Below, one piece after another: positions 1-8,506 of a stretch of 64,000 nt of DNA (positions are counted from its first letter, which is position 1; each line of letters starts with the position of its first letter). Made by a program: the position numbers and the translations under genes. Location of the stretch: NCBI GenBank assembly GCA_964418485.1, contig CAYQMH010000004.1:10972-74971 (forward strand). Reading direction: 5' to 3'. Source of the stretch: JAFGHJ01 sp964418485 (lineage in GTDB: Bacteria; Hydrothermota; UBA3072). The notes beneath the pieces were generated by a model. It was not told the origin of the DNA, ran no database searches, and saw only the letters and a program-made list of their open reading frames with translations.

Positions 1-348
1 AGTACGATTGATGTTGTGTGTTCCGATTTGTTAGGATGTTTTAGTAATGCAGAAAATTTTGATATAGTTATTTCTAATCCCCCTTATATACCGAAAAGCA
101 GTTTAGATGAAGTTGACGAAACCGTCAAAAGAGAGCCCTACTTAGCTTTAAATGGTGGAAATGGAGGAAGCGAAATTATAAATGAGATCTTGGAAAGTTC
201 TAAAGATAAATTGAAAAACGGAGGTTTGATTTTTATTGAGGTTGACGGTTTAAATATTCCATATATTGAGGTTCCTAAGGTTTTTAATTATACAATAGAG
301 AAAGATCAATTTGGTAGGGATAGAATTTTGTTCGGCGTTAAAATATGA
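1..348 (+). CDS. prmC: Peptide chain release factor N5-glutamine methyltransferase, 3' part
   Basis: The reading frame is open from the first base, so this is the C-terminal part of a gene that begins outside the window. It carries the NPPYIP motif that binds the target glutamine in PrmC/HemK methyltransferases. The tail has the usual layout of a LALNGGNGG segment, then a strand with GGLIFIEVD and a final RDRILFGVKI. PrmC methylates the GGQ glutamine of release factors RF1 and RF2 using S-adenosylmethionine. The stop overlaps the nadK start by 4 nt (ATGA), so both are probably translated from one mRNA. The AdoMet-binding N-terminal motifs are not visible here. Confidence 0.93.
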   Translation, partial: STIDVVCSDLLGCFSNAENFDIVISNPPYIPKSSLDEVDETVKREPYLALNGGNGGSEIINEILESSKDKLKNGGLIFIEVDGLNIPYIEVPKVFNYTIEKDQFGRDRILFGVKI

Positions 349-1133
349 AAATAGGTGTTTTTTATACTCCCGGTAAAGAATATATAGAACTTGTTTTGAA
401 GAGTGTGGAAAAAGCAGCTGCTGATAACGATATATCACTTGTTTTTTACGATGGAGAAAAAGAAAAGATAAAAGAATGCGATTTTGTTATTGCGGTGGGA
501 GGGGATGGTACTTTTCTAATGGCGAGTTCAATTATATACGATTTTAACATACCGCTATTAGGTATAAATCTTGGGGGGCTTGGGTTTCTTACCGATATTA
601 GAAAAGAGGAAATTAACAAAATCTTCACAGAACTAAAAGATGGAAATTACAGGATCCAGGAAAGATTTTTTCTGAAAGCGAACTTCAGGGATAAGGAAAA
701 TGTGGCTTTGAACGATGTTGTTTTTTCCTCGACCGACATACGAGTCATTGATCTGGATATATATATAAATGATAATTTTGTAACGCAACTTTCCGGAGAT
801 GGTTTAATCGTTGCTACACCTACAGGTTCGACTGCTTATTCTCTGTCTTCAGGAGGCCCTATTTTAGAACCGGATGCCAAAGTTTTTGTTATAACACCTA
901 TATCACCTCATGCTTTAACTTTCAGACCTCTAGTTGTGAATCAGGAATCGCGGATACTTATAAAAACTAAAGAAAAGTGCCAGTTAATTTTCGATGGTCA
1001 GAGGTTACTCACTCTTGATTCAGGAGAAGAAGTTTCTGTTGTAAAGAATCCAAATCCGTTAAAAGTAATAAAATTTAAAGATTGGGATTATTTTGATATT
1101 CTTAGAAAAAAATTAAATTGGGGTAATGGATGA
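345..1133 (+). CDS. nadK: NAD kinase
   Basis: A 262-residue cytoplasmic enzyme that phosphorylates NAD to NADP. Diagnostic motifs are GGDGTFL at residues 52-58, with the catalytic Asp in GGDG, then GINLGGLGFLT near 73-83, LNDVV at 122-126 and PTGSTAYSLSSGGP from residue 159. Length matches the short bacterial form. The start ATG overlaps the prmC stop, and the 3' end overlaps the recN start by 4 nt, so prmC, nadK and recN look like one translationally coupled unit. A nadK-recN pairing is common in bacteria. No separate promoter was seen. Confidence 0.96.
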   Translation: MKIGVFYTPGKEYIELVLKSVEKAAADNDISLVFYDGEKEKIKECDFVIAVGGDGTFLMASSIIYDFNIPLLGINLGGLGFLTDIRKEEINKIFTELKDGNYRIQERFFLKANFRDKENVALNDVVFSSTDIRVIDLDIYINDNFVTQLSGDGLIVATPTGSTAYSLSSGGPILEPDAKVFVITPISPHALTFRPLVVNQESRILIKTKEKCQLIFDGQRLLTLDSGEEVSVVKNPNPLKVIKFKDWDYFDILRKKLNWGNG

Positions 1134-2788
1134 TAAAGGAGATAAGAGTTAGTAATTATGCTCTTATTGAACGAATCGAAGTAATTCTAAATCCGGGATT
1201 CAACGTTCTTACTGGCTCGACCGGTACCGGTAAATCCATAATAATAAATGCACTTTCTCTTCTTCTCGGGGATAAAGGTGATATAGCTTCCATAAGGAAG
1301 GAAGCTGACAAGGCAACTGTTGAAGGAGTGTTCTCTAATTCACAGGAAATTAATCAGATTTTAAACAATTACGATATTCCCGAGGAAAATGAAGTTATAA
1401 TAAGAAGAATAATTAACAGGAAAGGCGGAGGTAGGGTTTACATAAATGGTTCGATAGCCAATACCGATATTTTAAAAAGTCTGGGAAATATCCTTTTTGA
1501 TATACACGGACAGCATGAACACCAATTGCTTATTAACGAGGAAACCCATATAGATTTTCTTGATTATTACGGGAAATTAATGCCCGATAGAGAAGTTCTG
1601 GAGAGAAACTTTAAATTATTGAATAATCTAAAGGTGGAACTTTCGGAAATTGAGTCACAGAAAAACGAAATAGCTAATCGCAGAGATTTGTATGAATTTC
1701 AGAGAAAAGAACTTGAATGTGTAAAATTTAGTGCGGCAGAGTATCAGGAATTAAAAGAAGAGAAGAAAAAACTCGATAATTTTGAAGAGATTAGTGAATT
1801 AGTTGAATATGCGACTTCATTTATAAGTGATAGCGAGGAATCAATACAGCGTAAGCTTTCTGAGATTACTTCAAATATTAAAAAAGCAGGCAAATTCGAT
1901 AAAGCTTTAGAAAAAATTGGGGAAAGGCTCGAAGAATCCGATTTGATTCTTCAGGACGCATCTTTAGAATTAGATAGATATAAAGATGGCCTTAATTATG
2001 ATAAAGAAAGACTCTCCGAGCTTGAAAGTATAGTAGATAAAGTTGAAACTCTTAAGAGAAAATACAGGAAGGATTACGAAGAGCTTTTAGATATGAAGGA
2101 AGAACTATCAACAAAGATTTTTGATATGGAGTCTTTAAAAGAAAAAGAGAAAGAGTTAAAAGATAAAATAGCTAAAGTTGAAAACGAATTTGAAAAAAAA
2201 GCTCATACGATTTCCGATAAAAGGAAAAATATTTCTAAAGATTTTGAGAAAAAAGTCGAAAAAGAAATAAAAGATTTGGGTTTTGAGAAGGCACGTTTTA
2301 AAGTAGAGATAAAAGGTAAGAAAGAAATCGATGGACAGGGTATAGATGAGGTAAGATTTTTGTTTGAGCCAAATGTAGGAGAGGGGTGGAATAAACTTTC
2401 CAGTATCGCATCCGGGGGTGAGCTCTCGCGGGTTATGCTTGCCTTGAAATCAATTCTCTCGGAGGTAGACCGTGTCGAGGGACTTGTTTTTGACGAAATC
2501 GATGTCGGAATAGGCGGCAGTCTTGCAAAAAAGGTGGGAGAGAAAATGAAAGAGATAGGTAAAAGAAGACAAGTTTTATGCGTTACTCATCTTCCTTCCA
2601 TTGCTGTGGAGGCTGATTCGCACTTAAGAGTTGAAAAAAAAGAGAAAGATGGCCGAACTATTACGGAAGTTAGGGAAATTGCCGGAGAAGAAAGAGTTGA
2701 GGAAATAGCCCGGATGATTTCAGGTGAGACTTCTATTGAGACAGCAAGAAAACATGCTGCCGAGCTTTTGAGTGGCGCTGAAAATTGA
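1130..2788 (+). CDS. recN: DNA repair protein RecN
   Basis: A 552-residue SMC-like ATPase that acts early in recombinational repair of double-strand breaks. The N-terminal head has a Walker A motif GSTGTGKS at residues 29-36; most RecN have GETGAGKS, so the Glu is replaced by Ser here. HGQHEHQLL follows near residue 128. The middle is a long charged coiled coil rich in Lys and Glu. The C-terminal head has the ABC signature SGGELSRVMLALK, the Walker B segment LVFDEIDVGIGG and VTHLPSIA. Length and domain order are typical. It is the last gene of the prmC-nadK-recN operon. Confidence 0.95.
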   Translation: MIKEIRVSNYALIERIEVILNPGFNVLTGSTGTGKSIIINALSLLLGDKGDIASIRKEADKATVEGVFSNSQEINQILNNYDIPEENEVIIRRIINRKGGGRVYINGSIANTDILKSLGNILFDIHGQHEHQLLINEETHIDFLDYYGKLMPDREVLERNFKLLNNLKVELSEIESQKNEIANRRDLYEFQRKELECVKFSAAEYQELKEEKKKLDNFEEISELVEYATSFISDSEESIQRKLSEITSNIKKAGKFDKALEKIGERLEESDLILQDASLELDRYKDGLNYDKERLSELESIVDKVETLKRKYRKDYEELLDMKEELSTKIFDMESLKEKEKELKDKIAKVENEFEKKAHTISDKRKNISKDFEKKVEKEIKDLGFEKARFKVEIKGKKEIDGQGIDEVRFLFEPNVGEGWNKLSSIASGGELSRVMLALKSILSEVDRVEGLVFDEIDVGIGGSLAKKVGEKMKEIGKRRQVLCVTHLPSIAVEADSHLRVEKKEKDGRTITEVREIAGEERVEEIARMISGETSIETARKHAAELLSGAEN

Positions 2789-2840
2789 ACCACAGAGTTC
2801 ACAGAGAGAAAATAAATCACAGAGAACACAGAGCCGCACC
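2789..2840. repeat. Intergenic 9-bp-period repeat (CACAGAG type)
   Basis: Directly after the recN stop there are two pairs of CACAGAG units spaced 9 bp apart (CACAGAGTT CACAGAGAG and CACAGAGAA CACAGAG), followed by a C-rich stretch. The same unit recurs in most non-coding gaps of the window, in both orientations. Function is unknown. Confidence 0.75.
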
Positions 2841-2871
2841 CACCTTATTTTTAATTGAGTTTATAAAAAAA

Positions 2872-2916
2872 CAACCCACGACTGTTTTAGAAATAACAGT
2901 AGAAATAACAGGGTTG
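2872..2916. other. Nested stem-loop in the recN downstream gap
   Basis: CAACCC (2872-2877) pairs with GGGTTG (2911-2916), and inside it ACTGTT (2881-2886) pairs with AACAGT (2895-2900). On the minus strand the structure is followed by a run of seven T, so it would act as an intrinsic terminator for minus-strand transcription, although no minus-strand gene lies upstream of it. No T run follows on the plus strand. It could be a structural remnant. Confidence 0.35.
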
Positions 2917-2966
2917 GACCTTCTTTGAAAAGTGTCAAGGTGAGCAGTTTGCGTGGTAATAAAATG

Positions 2967-2994
2967 TTGACAAGGTAGATGAATTATGTAACTT
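2967..2994 (+). promoter_or_regulatory. Sigma-70-type promoter for CPBP protease gene
   Basis: TTGACA at 2967-2972 is followed after 16 bp by TAACTT at 2989-2994. Only 9 nt separate this -10 element from the ATG at 3004, so the mRNA would have almost no leader. The -10 match is weak. Confidence 0.5.
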
Positions 2995-3003
2995 AAAAAT
3001 CAA

Positions 3004-3672
3004 ATGAAGAAATTAAATTCTTTATTATTAATTTGTTTACCGATAATTTCAAATATTGCGTCATTTGTGATATTTGCTCCACTATTTACTGGAGGCAAAG
3101 AGGTGGTGGCTGCTGATTTCAAGCAAGCAAGTGTTTTGGTTGGATTTGTTGTTTTGTGTATTGAAATTATAGCTTTTCTTTTGATTTTGATGGCGCTTAA
3201 AAAAGAAAATTCTTCGATAAAACAACTCATAAATTATGATAAACTTAAGGTTAGATCGTATGTTAAATATTTCTTATACGGTCTTTTACCTACTTTGGTT
3301 GCTGGACTGTTATATTGTAAAGCACAAGTCGATATGGGTATTGAGACAGATATTTCGAAGTATACCAGTAATGAGTTATTTATATGGTTAATTCTTACTC
3401 CAATCTTAGTTCCTTTCTTAGAAGAATCTATCTGGCGGGGATATTGTTTGCCTAAATTTTCAAAACCCATTACCGGTATTATATTAACCAGTATTTCTTT
3501 TGCATTTTTTCATGGAGTTTTTAGTCCTTTAATTTTACTTGCTACGTTTCTTCAGGGTGTTATTTGGGGACTTTTATACTTAAGAACAAAGAGTATTATT
3601 CCGGGTCTTTTATTGCATCTTTTAAGCAGGTATCTTCTTTTTATTCCGGGATTTGTATATTTAATTAAATAG
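3004..3672 (+). CDS. CPBP family intramembrane metalloprotease
   Basis: A 222-residue polytopic membrane protein of the CPBP (ABI/CAAX-like) glutamic or metallo-intramembrane protease family. The signature is present: Glu-Glu at 140-141 followed by WRG (144-146), and His170 in the FFHG segment, which together form the presumed active site inside the bilayer. I count about six hydrophobic segments. Family members process prenylated or hydrophobic peptides or act in bacteriocin self-immunity; the substrate here cannot be inferred. The gene is preceded by a TTGACA promoter only a few bases upstream and followed closely by a small membrane protein gene, possibly co-transcribed. Confidence 0.88.
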   Translation: MKKLNSLLLICLPIISNIASFVIFAPLFTGGKEVVAADFKQASVLVGFVVLCIEIIAFLLILMALKKENSSIKQLINYDKLKVRSYVKYFLYGLLPTLVAGLLYCKAQVDMGIETDISKYTSNELFIWLILTPILVPFLEESIWRGYCLPKFSKPITGIILTSISFAFFHGVFSPLILLATFLQGVIWGLLYLRTKSIIPGLLLHLLSRYLLFIPGFVYLIK

Positions 3673-3686
3673 GTAAGGGTGTTTTT

Positions 3687-3902
3687 GTGATTGGTAAAAT
3701 TGTTTTATATTCAGGATGTGGAATGATATTGGCGGTTGTTCTTAAGGTAATTATAAGTTCACTGGTGAATTTTTTGAAATTTCAGTCTGTTGATTTCTGG
3801 TCGATACTTTTTGTTGTTGGTTGTATACTTGCAAGTATCGGTTTGGGTTTAACTAAAACAAAAGTGTGGAAAACAGATTATACTGAGAAGGATAAGCTCT
3901 AA
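3687..3902 (+). CDS. Small two-helix membrane protein, hypothetical
   Basis: A 71-residue protein starting with GTG, 14 bp after the CPBP protease stop and preceded by a weak AGGTAAGGG ribosome-binding stretch. Two hydrophobic segments (about residues 5-28 and 37-58) are visible, with a charged C-terminus. I do not recognise a family. Its position suggests co-expression with the CPBP protease, so an accessory or substrate role is possible but unproven. Confidence 0.55.
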   Translation: MIGKIVLYSGCGMILAVVLKVIISSLVNFLKFQSVDFWSILFVVGCILASIGLGLTKTKVWKTDYTEKDKL

Positions 3903-3991
3903 ATCAAATAGAGTAAAGTTCTTATGAATTTTGTTATGTAATATTATTACTTTTATCTGAATATTTATTCATTTTTCCCCAAAAAAACCCC

Positions 3992-4019
3992 TTGACAGCG
4001 CAAAGAAAACTTATATATT
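3992..4019 (+). promoter_or_regulatory. Promoter of the carAB operon
   Basis: TTGACA at 3992-3997 and TATATT at 4014-4019 with a 16-bp spacer give a near-consensus sigma-70-type promoter. Unlike most promoters in this window it lies far from its gene, leaving a leader of about 135 nt before carA that contains a terminator hairpin. Confidence 0.75.
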
Positions 4020-4080
4020 CGAGACGGGTTAATTAGTGATCGAAAAGAAAATATCAAGAATAAACAAACGCAATATTGCA

Positions 4081-4105
4081 ATGCCTGGTTCCAGGCATAT
4101 TTTTT
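4081..4105 (+). terminator. Intrinsic terminator in the carA leader (putative attenuator)
   Basis: ATGCCTGG (4081-4088) and CCAGGCAT (4091-4098) form a perfect 8-bp stem with a two-base gap, followed by ATTTTTT (4099-4105). It sits between the carAB promoter and the carA start, so it would end transcription early unless disrupted. A short palindrome GCAATATTGC (4070-4079) directly upstream could take part in an alternative fold. I could not recognise a PyrR-binding consensus. Pyrimidine or arginine control is an inference from the pathway. Confidence 0.7.
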
Positions 4106-4162
4106 GGGATTTACTTGAAGTCGTTTTTTATGTAAAAATCAATTTAAATGCGAGGTTATTTT

Positions 4163-5233
4163 ATGTCAGATAATGGTAAGTTAGTTAAACTTGTCCTGGA
4201 AGATGGTTCTGTTTTCGAAGGTTTCTCTTTTGGTTCAAATAAATCCGTAAACGGAGAAGTCGTTTTTAACACCGGCATGGTTGGTTATCCTGAGACTTTA
4301 ACCGATCCTTCTTACAAAGGTCAAATACTTGTTATGACTTATCCTTTAATAGGAAATTACGGAATTCCAGGAGATGAGAAAGAAAATGGTTTATATAAAA
4401 ACTTCGAATCTAACGAGGTTCAAGTTCAAGGTCTTATTGTCTCAGACCTTTCGTTGGATTACTCTCACTGGAGTGCCAAAAAATCTTTATCCCAGTGGCT
4501 AAAGGAAAATAATATACCTGGTATTTATGGTATAGATACAAGAATGTTGACTAAGAAGTTGAGGGAGAAGGGAACGCAGCTTGGAAAAATAATCTATAAT
4601 AACGAAAAAATTAAGTTTGAAGATCCCAATGAAAGGAATTTAGTTGCTGAAGTTAGTATAAATGATGTAATTGAATATAAGAAAAGTAAGAAAAAAATTG
4701 CTGTAATTGATTGTGGTGTTAAGAATAATGTGATAAGAGCTTTTTTAAAAAGAGATATATCCGTAATAAGATATCCATGGGATTACGACTTTACAAAAGA
4801 TAAAATAGATGGTGTTTTAATCTCAAATGGACCTGGAGATCCTAAAAAGTGCGAAGCTACAATAGAAAATATTAAGAAAGCTATTTCGATGAATATACCA
4901 ATTCTCGGTATATGTCTGGGGTCTCAAATTCTTGGGCTTGCTGCAGGAGCAGATACCTACAAGTTAAAATATGGGCATAGAGGTCAGAATCAACCTTGTG
5001 TGGAAGCGGGAACGAAGAGGTGTTATATTACCTCCCAGAATCATGGATATGTAGTAGATTCTACGACTTTAAAGGAAGACTGGAGAGAGTGGTTTTTCAA
5101 TAACAATGATGAAACAAATGAAGGAATACATCATATATCCAAGCCTTTCTTTGGTTCTCAATTCCATCCAGAAGCTTCACCTGGACCTGATGATACTGAA
5201 TTTATTTTTGATATGTTTATGAGGTCAATATGA
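4163..5233 (+). CDS. carA: Carbamoyl-phosphate synthase small (glutaminase) subunit
   Basis: A 356-residue glutamine amidotransferase subunit that releases ammonia from glutamine for CarB. The N-terminal domain has the typical EDGSVFEG and FNTGMVGYPETLTDPSY segments. The class I amidotransferase domain shows the nucleophile Cys251 in GICLGSQ and the His/Glu pair in SQFHPEASPGP. The ATG at 4163 is preferred over an in-frame ATG at 4148 because GAGG lies 7 nt before it. The 3' end overlaps carB by 4 nt (ATGA), which coordinates expression of the two subunits. The leader contains a terminator hairpin that probably attenuates the operon. Confidence 0.96.
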   Translation: MSDNGKLVKLVLEDGSVFEGFSFGSNKSVNGEVVFNTGMVGYPETLTDPSYKGQILVMTYPLIGNYGIPGDEKENGLYKNFESNEVQVQGLIVSDLSLDYSHWSAKKSLSQWLKENNIPGIYGIDTRMLTKKLREKGTQLGKIIYNNEKIKFEDPNERNLVAEVSINDVIEYKKSKKKIAVIDCGVKNNVIRAFLKRDISVIRYPWDYDFTKDKIDGVLISNGPGDPKKCEATIENIKKAISMNIPILGICLGSQILGLAAGADTYKLKYGHRGQNQPCVEAGTKRCYITSQNHGYVVDSTTLKEDWREWFFNNNDETNEGIHHISKPFFGSQFHPEASPGPDDTEFIFDMFMRSI

Positions 5234-8200
5234 TTAAAGATAAGATAAAAAAGGTGTTAATCTTAGGTTCCGGTGCAATACGTATAGGGCAGGCGGGAGA
5301 GTTTGATTATTCCGGAAGCCAGGCAATTAAAGCTTTAAAAGAAGAAGGTATTACAACTGTTCTAATCAATCCGAATATAGCAACCATCCAGACTTCATCC
5401 TATCTTACAGATAAAATTTACTTTTTACCTTTGGATTTGTATTTCGTTGAAAAAGTAATTGAAAAAGAGAGACCCGATGGGATATTACTGGCATTCGGAG
5501 GGCAGACAGGTTTAAATGTCGGGGCCGAGTTGGCAGAAAAAGGTATACTTGATAAGTATGGCGTTAAAGTACTGGGAACCCCGGTTGAAGTTATTTTAGA
5601 TACTGAAGACCGGGATCGATTCATAAAGAAAATTACAGAAATAAATCTAAAGGTTCCTGAAAGTAAAGCTGTTAATAATGTCGAAGAAGCCATTAAAGCT
5701 GGTGATAAGATAGGGTATCCAGTTATAGTAAGAATCGCTTACGCCTTAGGAGGTTTAGGTTCAGGTGTTGCTTATAATGAAAAAGAGTTAAGAGATATTG
5801 CAAAAAAGGCGTTTTCTTTTACCAAGCAAATTCTGGTTGAAAAATATCTTGGTGGTTGGAAAGAAATAGAATATGAGGTAGTCAGGGACTGTTACAATAA
5901 CTGCATAGTGGTTTGCTCTATGGAAAATGTTGACCCTATGGGTATACATACCGGTGAAAGTATAGTTGCTGCACCTGTTCAGACTCTTACTGCTTCAGAG
6001 AATTTCAGATTAAGGGCGTTTACTATTAAGGTTATACGACATCTCGGCATTGTTGGTGAATGTAATATTCAATATGCACTTGACCCTGAATCAGAAGATT
6101 ACAGGATAATTGAAGTTAATGCCAGACTTAGCAGGAGTTCTGCTCTTGCTTCTAAAGCAACGGGATATCCGCTTGCTTTTGTAGCGGCTAAACTTGCTTT
6201 AGGGTACGGTTTAACCGAGTTGAAAAACGCTATAACAAAGGAAACTTCAGCCTGTTTTGAACCTGCTATAGATTATGTTGTTCTCAAATATCCGAGATGG
6301 GACCTGCAGAAATTCAGAAAAGTCAGCCTTAATATAGGTTCGGAAATGAAGTCTGTAGGAGAAGTAATGGCTATTGCCAGGAGCTTTGAGGAAGTCTTAC
6401 AGAAGGCCATCCGTATGTTGGAAGTCGGTATGAATGGAGTAGTATGTAATGATATAGAATTTGATGATCTGGAACAGGAACTGGGAAAGCCGACCGATAA
6501 GAGGATTTTTGCTATAGCTGAAGCTATTAAAAAAGGTTATTCGGTTGATAAAATATATAAAATTTCTAAAGTTGACCAATGGTTCCTTTATAAGATAAAA
6601 AATATAATCGATATAGAAAAACAGTTAAAAGGAAAGAAAATTGATAAAATTTCAAAAGAGTTGTTGAGAGAAGCCAAGCAAAAGGGATTTTCGGATAAGC
6701 AAATTGCTATTTTGACTGATTCACAGGAGCTTGAAGTAAGGAAAATAAGAAAGAACAAAGGAATTGTACCTTATGTTAAACAGATAGACACGTTGGCCGC
6801 GGAGTATCCCGCTAAAACCAATTATTTGTATTTAACTTATAATGCTTCGGAAGATGATTTGGATTTCAAGGATAAAAATCAAGTTGTTGTACTTGGTGGT
6901 GGAGCATATAGAATTGGTTCTTCCGTTGAATTTGATTGGTGCTGTGTTAATGCCGTTACGGCTCTCAGAAAATTAAATTACAAAGCTATAATGATAAATT
7001 ACAATCCGGAAACGGTCAGTACGGATTATGATATTTGCGATAAACTTTATTTCGACGAAATGACATTTGAAAGAGTTCTGGATATATATGAGAAAGAAAA
7101 TCCCCTTGGAGTTATAATTTCAGTGGGTGGGCAGATTGCAAACAATCTTGCTCTACCTTTGCATAAAAGTGGTGTAAAAATACTTGGAACTTCACCTGTT
7201 AATATTGATAATGCTGAGGACAGGCACAAGTTTTCGGAGTTACTTGATAAACTTGGTATTGATCAGCCAAAATGGGAGGAAGTTACTACTATTAAAGATG
7301 CGCAAAAATTTGCAAAAGACGTTGGGTATCCTGTTTTGGTTCGTCCGAGTTATGTTCTTAGCGGTGCCGCAATGAGTATAGTTTTAAGTGAAGATGAGTT
7401 AGAAGGGTATCTTAAAAGAGCCTCTGAGGTCAACAAAGAACATCCTGTGGTGATAAGTAAGTTTATTACAGGAGCTAAAGAGATAGAAATCGATGCGGTC
7501 GCCAATAAAGGGGAACTATACTGTTATGCGATATCTGAACATGTAGAGAATGCCGGTGTTCATTCCGGGGATGCGACTATGGTGCTTCCTCCTCAGAGAA
7601 CTTATCTTGAAACGATGAGAAGGATAAAGATAATTGCCAGAAAGATTGCAAAAGCCTTAAACATAACAGGTCCTTTTAATATTCAGTTCATAGCAAAGGG
7701 TAATGAAGTTAGGGTAATTGAGTGTAATTTGAGAGTTTCGAGAAGTTTTCCGTTCGTTTCTAAGTTTCTTAAAATTAATTTTGTTGATGCTGCGACGAGG
7801 ATAATTATGGGAAAGAAGGTTCCTGATCTTACGAATTCTGCTTTTGACCTTGATTATGTTGGTGTGAAAGCACCTCAATTTTCTTTTTCCCGTCTTAAGG
7901 GTTCCGATCCTATCCTTGGAGTTGAAATGGCTTCTACCGGTGAAGTAGGTTGTCTGGGTGACGATTTCAACGAAGCATTTCTAAAAAGTTATATTTCTGT
8001 TGGTTTTGTAATGCCTGAAAAAACAGTATTACTATCTACTGGTCCTATAGGCAATAAAGCGGAATTTTTGGAGAGCACACGCATTCTAAAAGACATGGGA
8101 TTTGAGCTCTATGCTACTAAGGGGACTGCCGAATTTATGAAGAATAATGGAATCGATTCGACAATTCTTTATTGGCCATCGGAAAGTAAGGAACCAAATA

Positions 8201-8421
8201 CTCTTAGCTATATTTCGGATGGCAAGATCGATCTGGTTATAAATATTCCTAAGAATATTGAAAAAGAAGAGCTTGATAATGACTATCTTATAAGACGTCA
8301 GGCTGTTGATTTTAACGTTCCTCTTATTACGGATTTACAAGTGGCAAAAAGGTTGGTAGAAGCAATGCAAAAAACTTCTTTAAAGGATTTGAAAATCAAA
8401 AGCTGGGATGAATATGAATAA
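5230..8421 (+). CDS. carB: Carbamoyl-phosphate synthase large subunit
   Basis: A 1063-residue subunit that makes carbamoyl phosphate from bicarbonate, ammonia and two ATP, feeding pyrimidine and arginine synthesis. It has the duplicated architecture: an N-terminal half starting with LILGSGAIRIGQAGEFDYSG, and a second half starting with VVVLGGGAYRIGSSVEFDWC, each with an ATP-grasp fold, separated by an oligomerisation region and closed by an MGS-like allosteric domain near the C-terminus (ATKGTAEFM). Full length for the family. The start overlaps carA, so the two are translationally coupled. Confidence 0.97.
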   Translation: MIKDKIKKVLILGSGAIRIGQAGEFDYSGSQAIKALKEEGITTVLINPNIATIQTSSYLTDKIYFLPLDLYFVEKVIEKERPDGILLAFGGQTGLNVGAELAEKGILDKYGVKVLGTPVEVILDTEDRDRFIKKITEINLKVPESKAVNNVEEAIKAGDKIGYPVIVRIAYALGGLGSGVAYNEKELRDIAKKAFSFTKQILVEKYLGGWKEIEYEVVRDCYNNCIVVCSMENVDPMGIHTGESIVAAPVQTLTASENFRLRAFTIKVIRHLGIVGECNIQYALDPESEDYRIIEVNARLSRSSALASKATGYPLAFVAAKLALGYGLTELKNAITKETSACFEPAIDYVVLKYPRWDLQKFRKVSLNIGSEMKSVGEVMAIARSFEEVLQKAIRMLEVGMNGVVCNDIEFDDLEQELGKPTDKRIFAIAEAIKKGYSVDKIYKISKVDQWFLYKIKNIIDIEKQLKGKKIDKISKELLREAKQKGFSDKQIAILTDSQELEVRKIRKNKGIVPYVKQIDTLAAEYPAKTNYLYLTYNASEDDLDFKDKNQVVVLGGGAYRIGSSVEFDWCCVNAVTALRKLNYKAIMINYNPETVSTDYDICDKLYFDEMTFERVLDIYEKENPLGVIISVGGQIANNLALPLHKSGVKILGTSPVNIDNAEDRHKFSELLDKLGIDQPKWEEVTTIKDAQKFAKDVGYPVLVRPSYVLSGAAMSIVLSEDELEGYLKRASEVNKEHPVVISKFITGAKEIEIDAVANKGELYCYAISEHVENAGVHSGDATMVLPPQRTYLETMRRIKIIARKIAKALNITGPFNIQFIAKGNEVRVIECNLRVSRSFPFVSKFLKINFVDAATRIIMGKKVPDLTNSAFDLDYVGVKAPQFSFSRLKGSDPILGVEMASTGEVGCLGDDFNEAFLKSYISVGFVMPEKTVLLSTGPIGNKAEFLESTRILKDMGFELYATKGTAEFMKNNGIDSTILYWPSESKEPNTLSYISDGKIDLVINIPKNIEKEELDNDYLIRRQAVDFNVPLITDLQVAKRLVEAMQKTSLKDLKIKSWDEYE

Positions 8422-8427
8422 TTTAAT

Positions 8428-8456
8428 AGGACGCAGATGAACGCAGATAAACAGGA
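8428..8456 (+). repeat. Intergenic GCAGAT repeat copy
   Basis: A short copy of the dispersed GGACGCAGAT/GAACGCAGAT motif. Two GCAGAT units are 10 bp apart, followed by an A-rich stretch and CAGGAT. Close copies occur near 11290, 33352 and 35709. Confidence 0.7.
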
Positions 8457-8506
8457 TTTGATTTTGAATTTTCTGAAGAAAAATAATGTTTCTTGGGGAG
8501 GATAGG

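Noticed and set aside
4020..4160. PyrR-binding attenuator in the carA leader
   Set aside because: No clear match to the PyrR-binding stem-loop; the terminator is real but its sensor is not identified.
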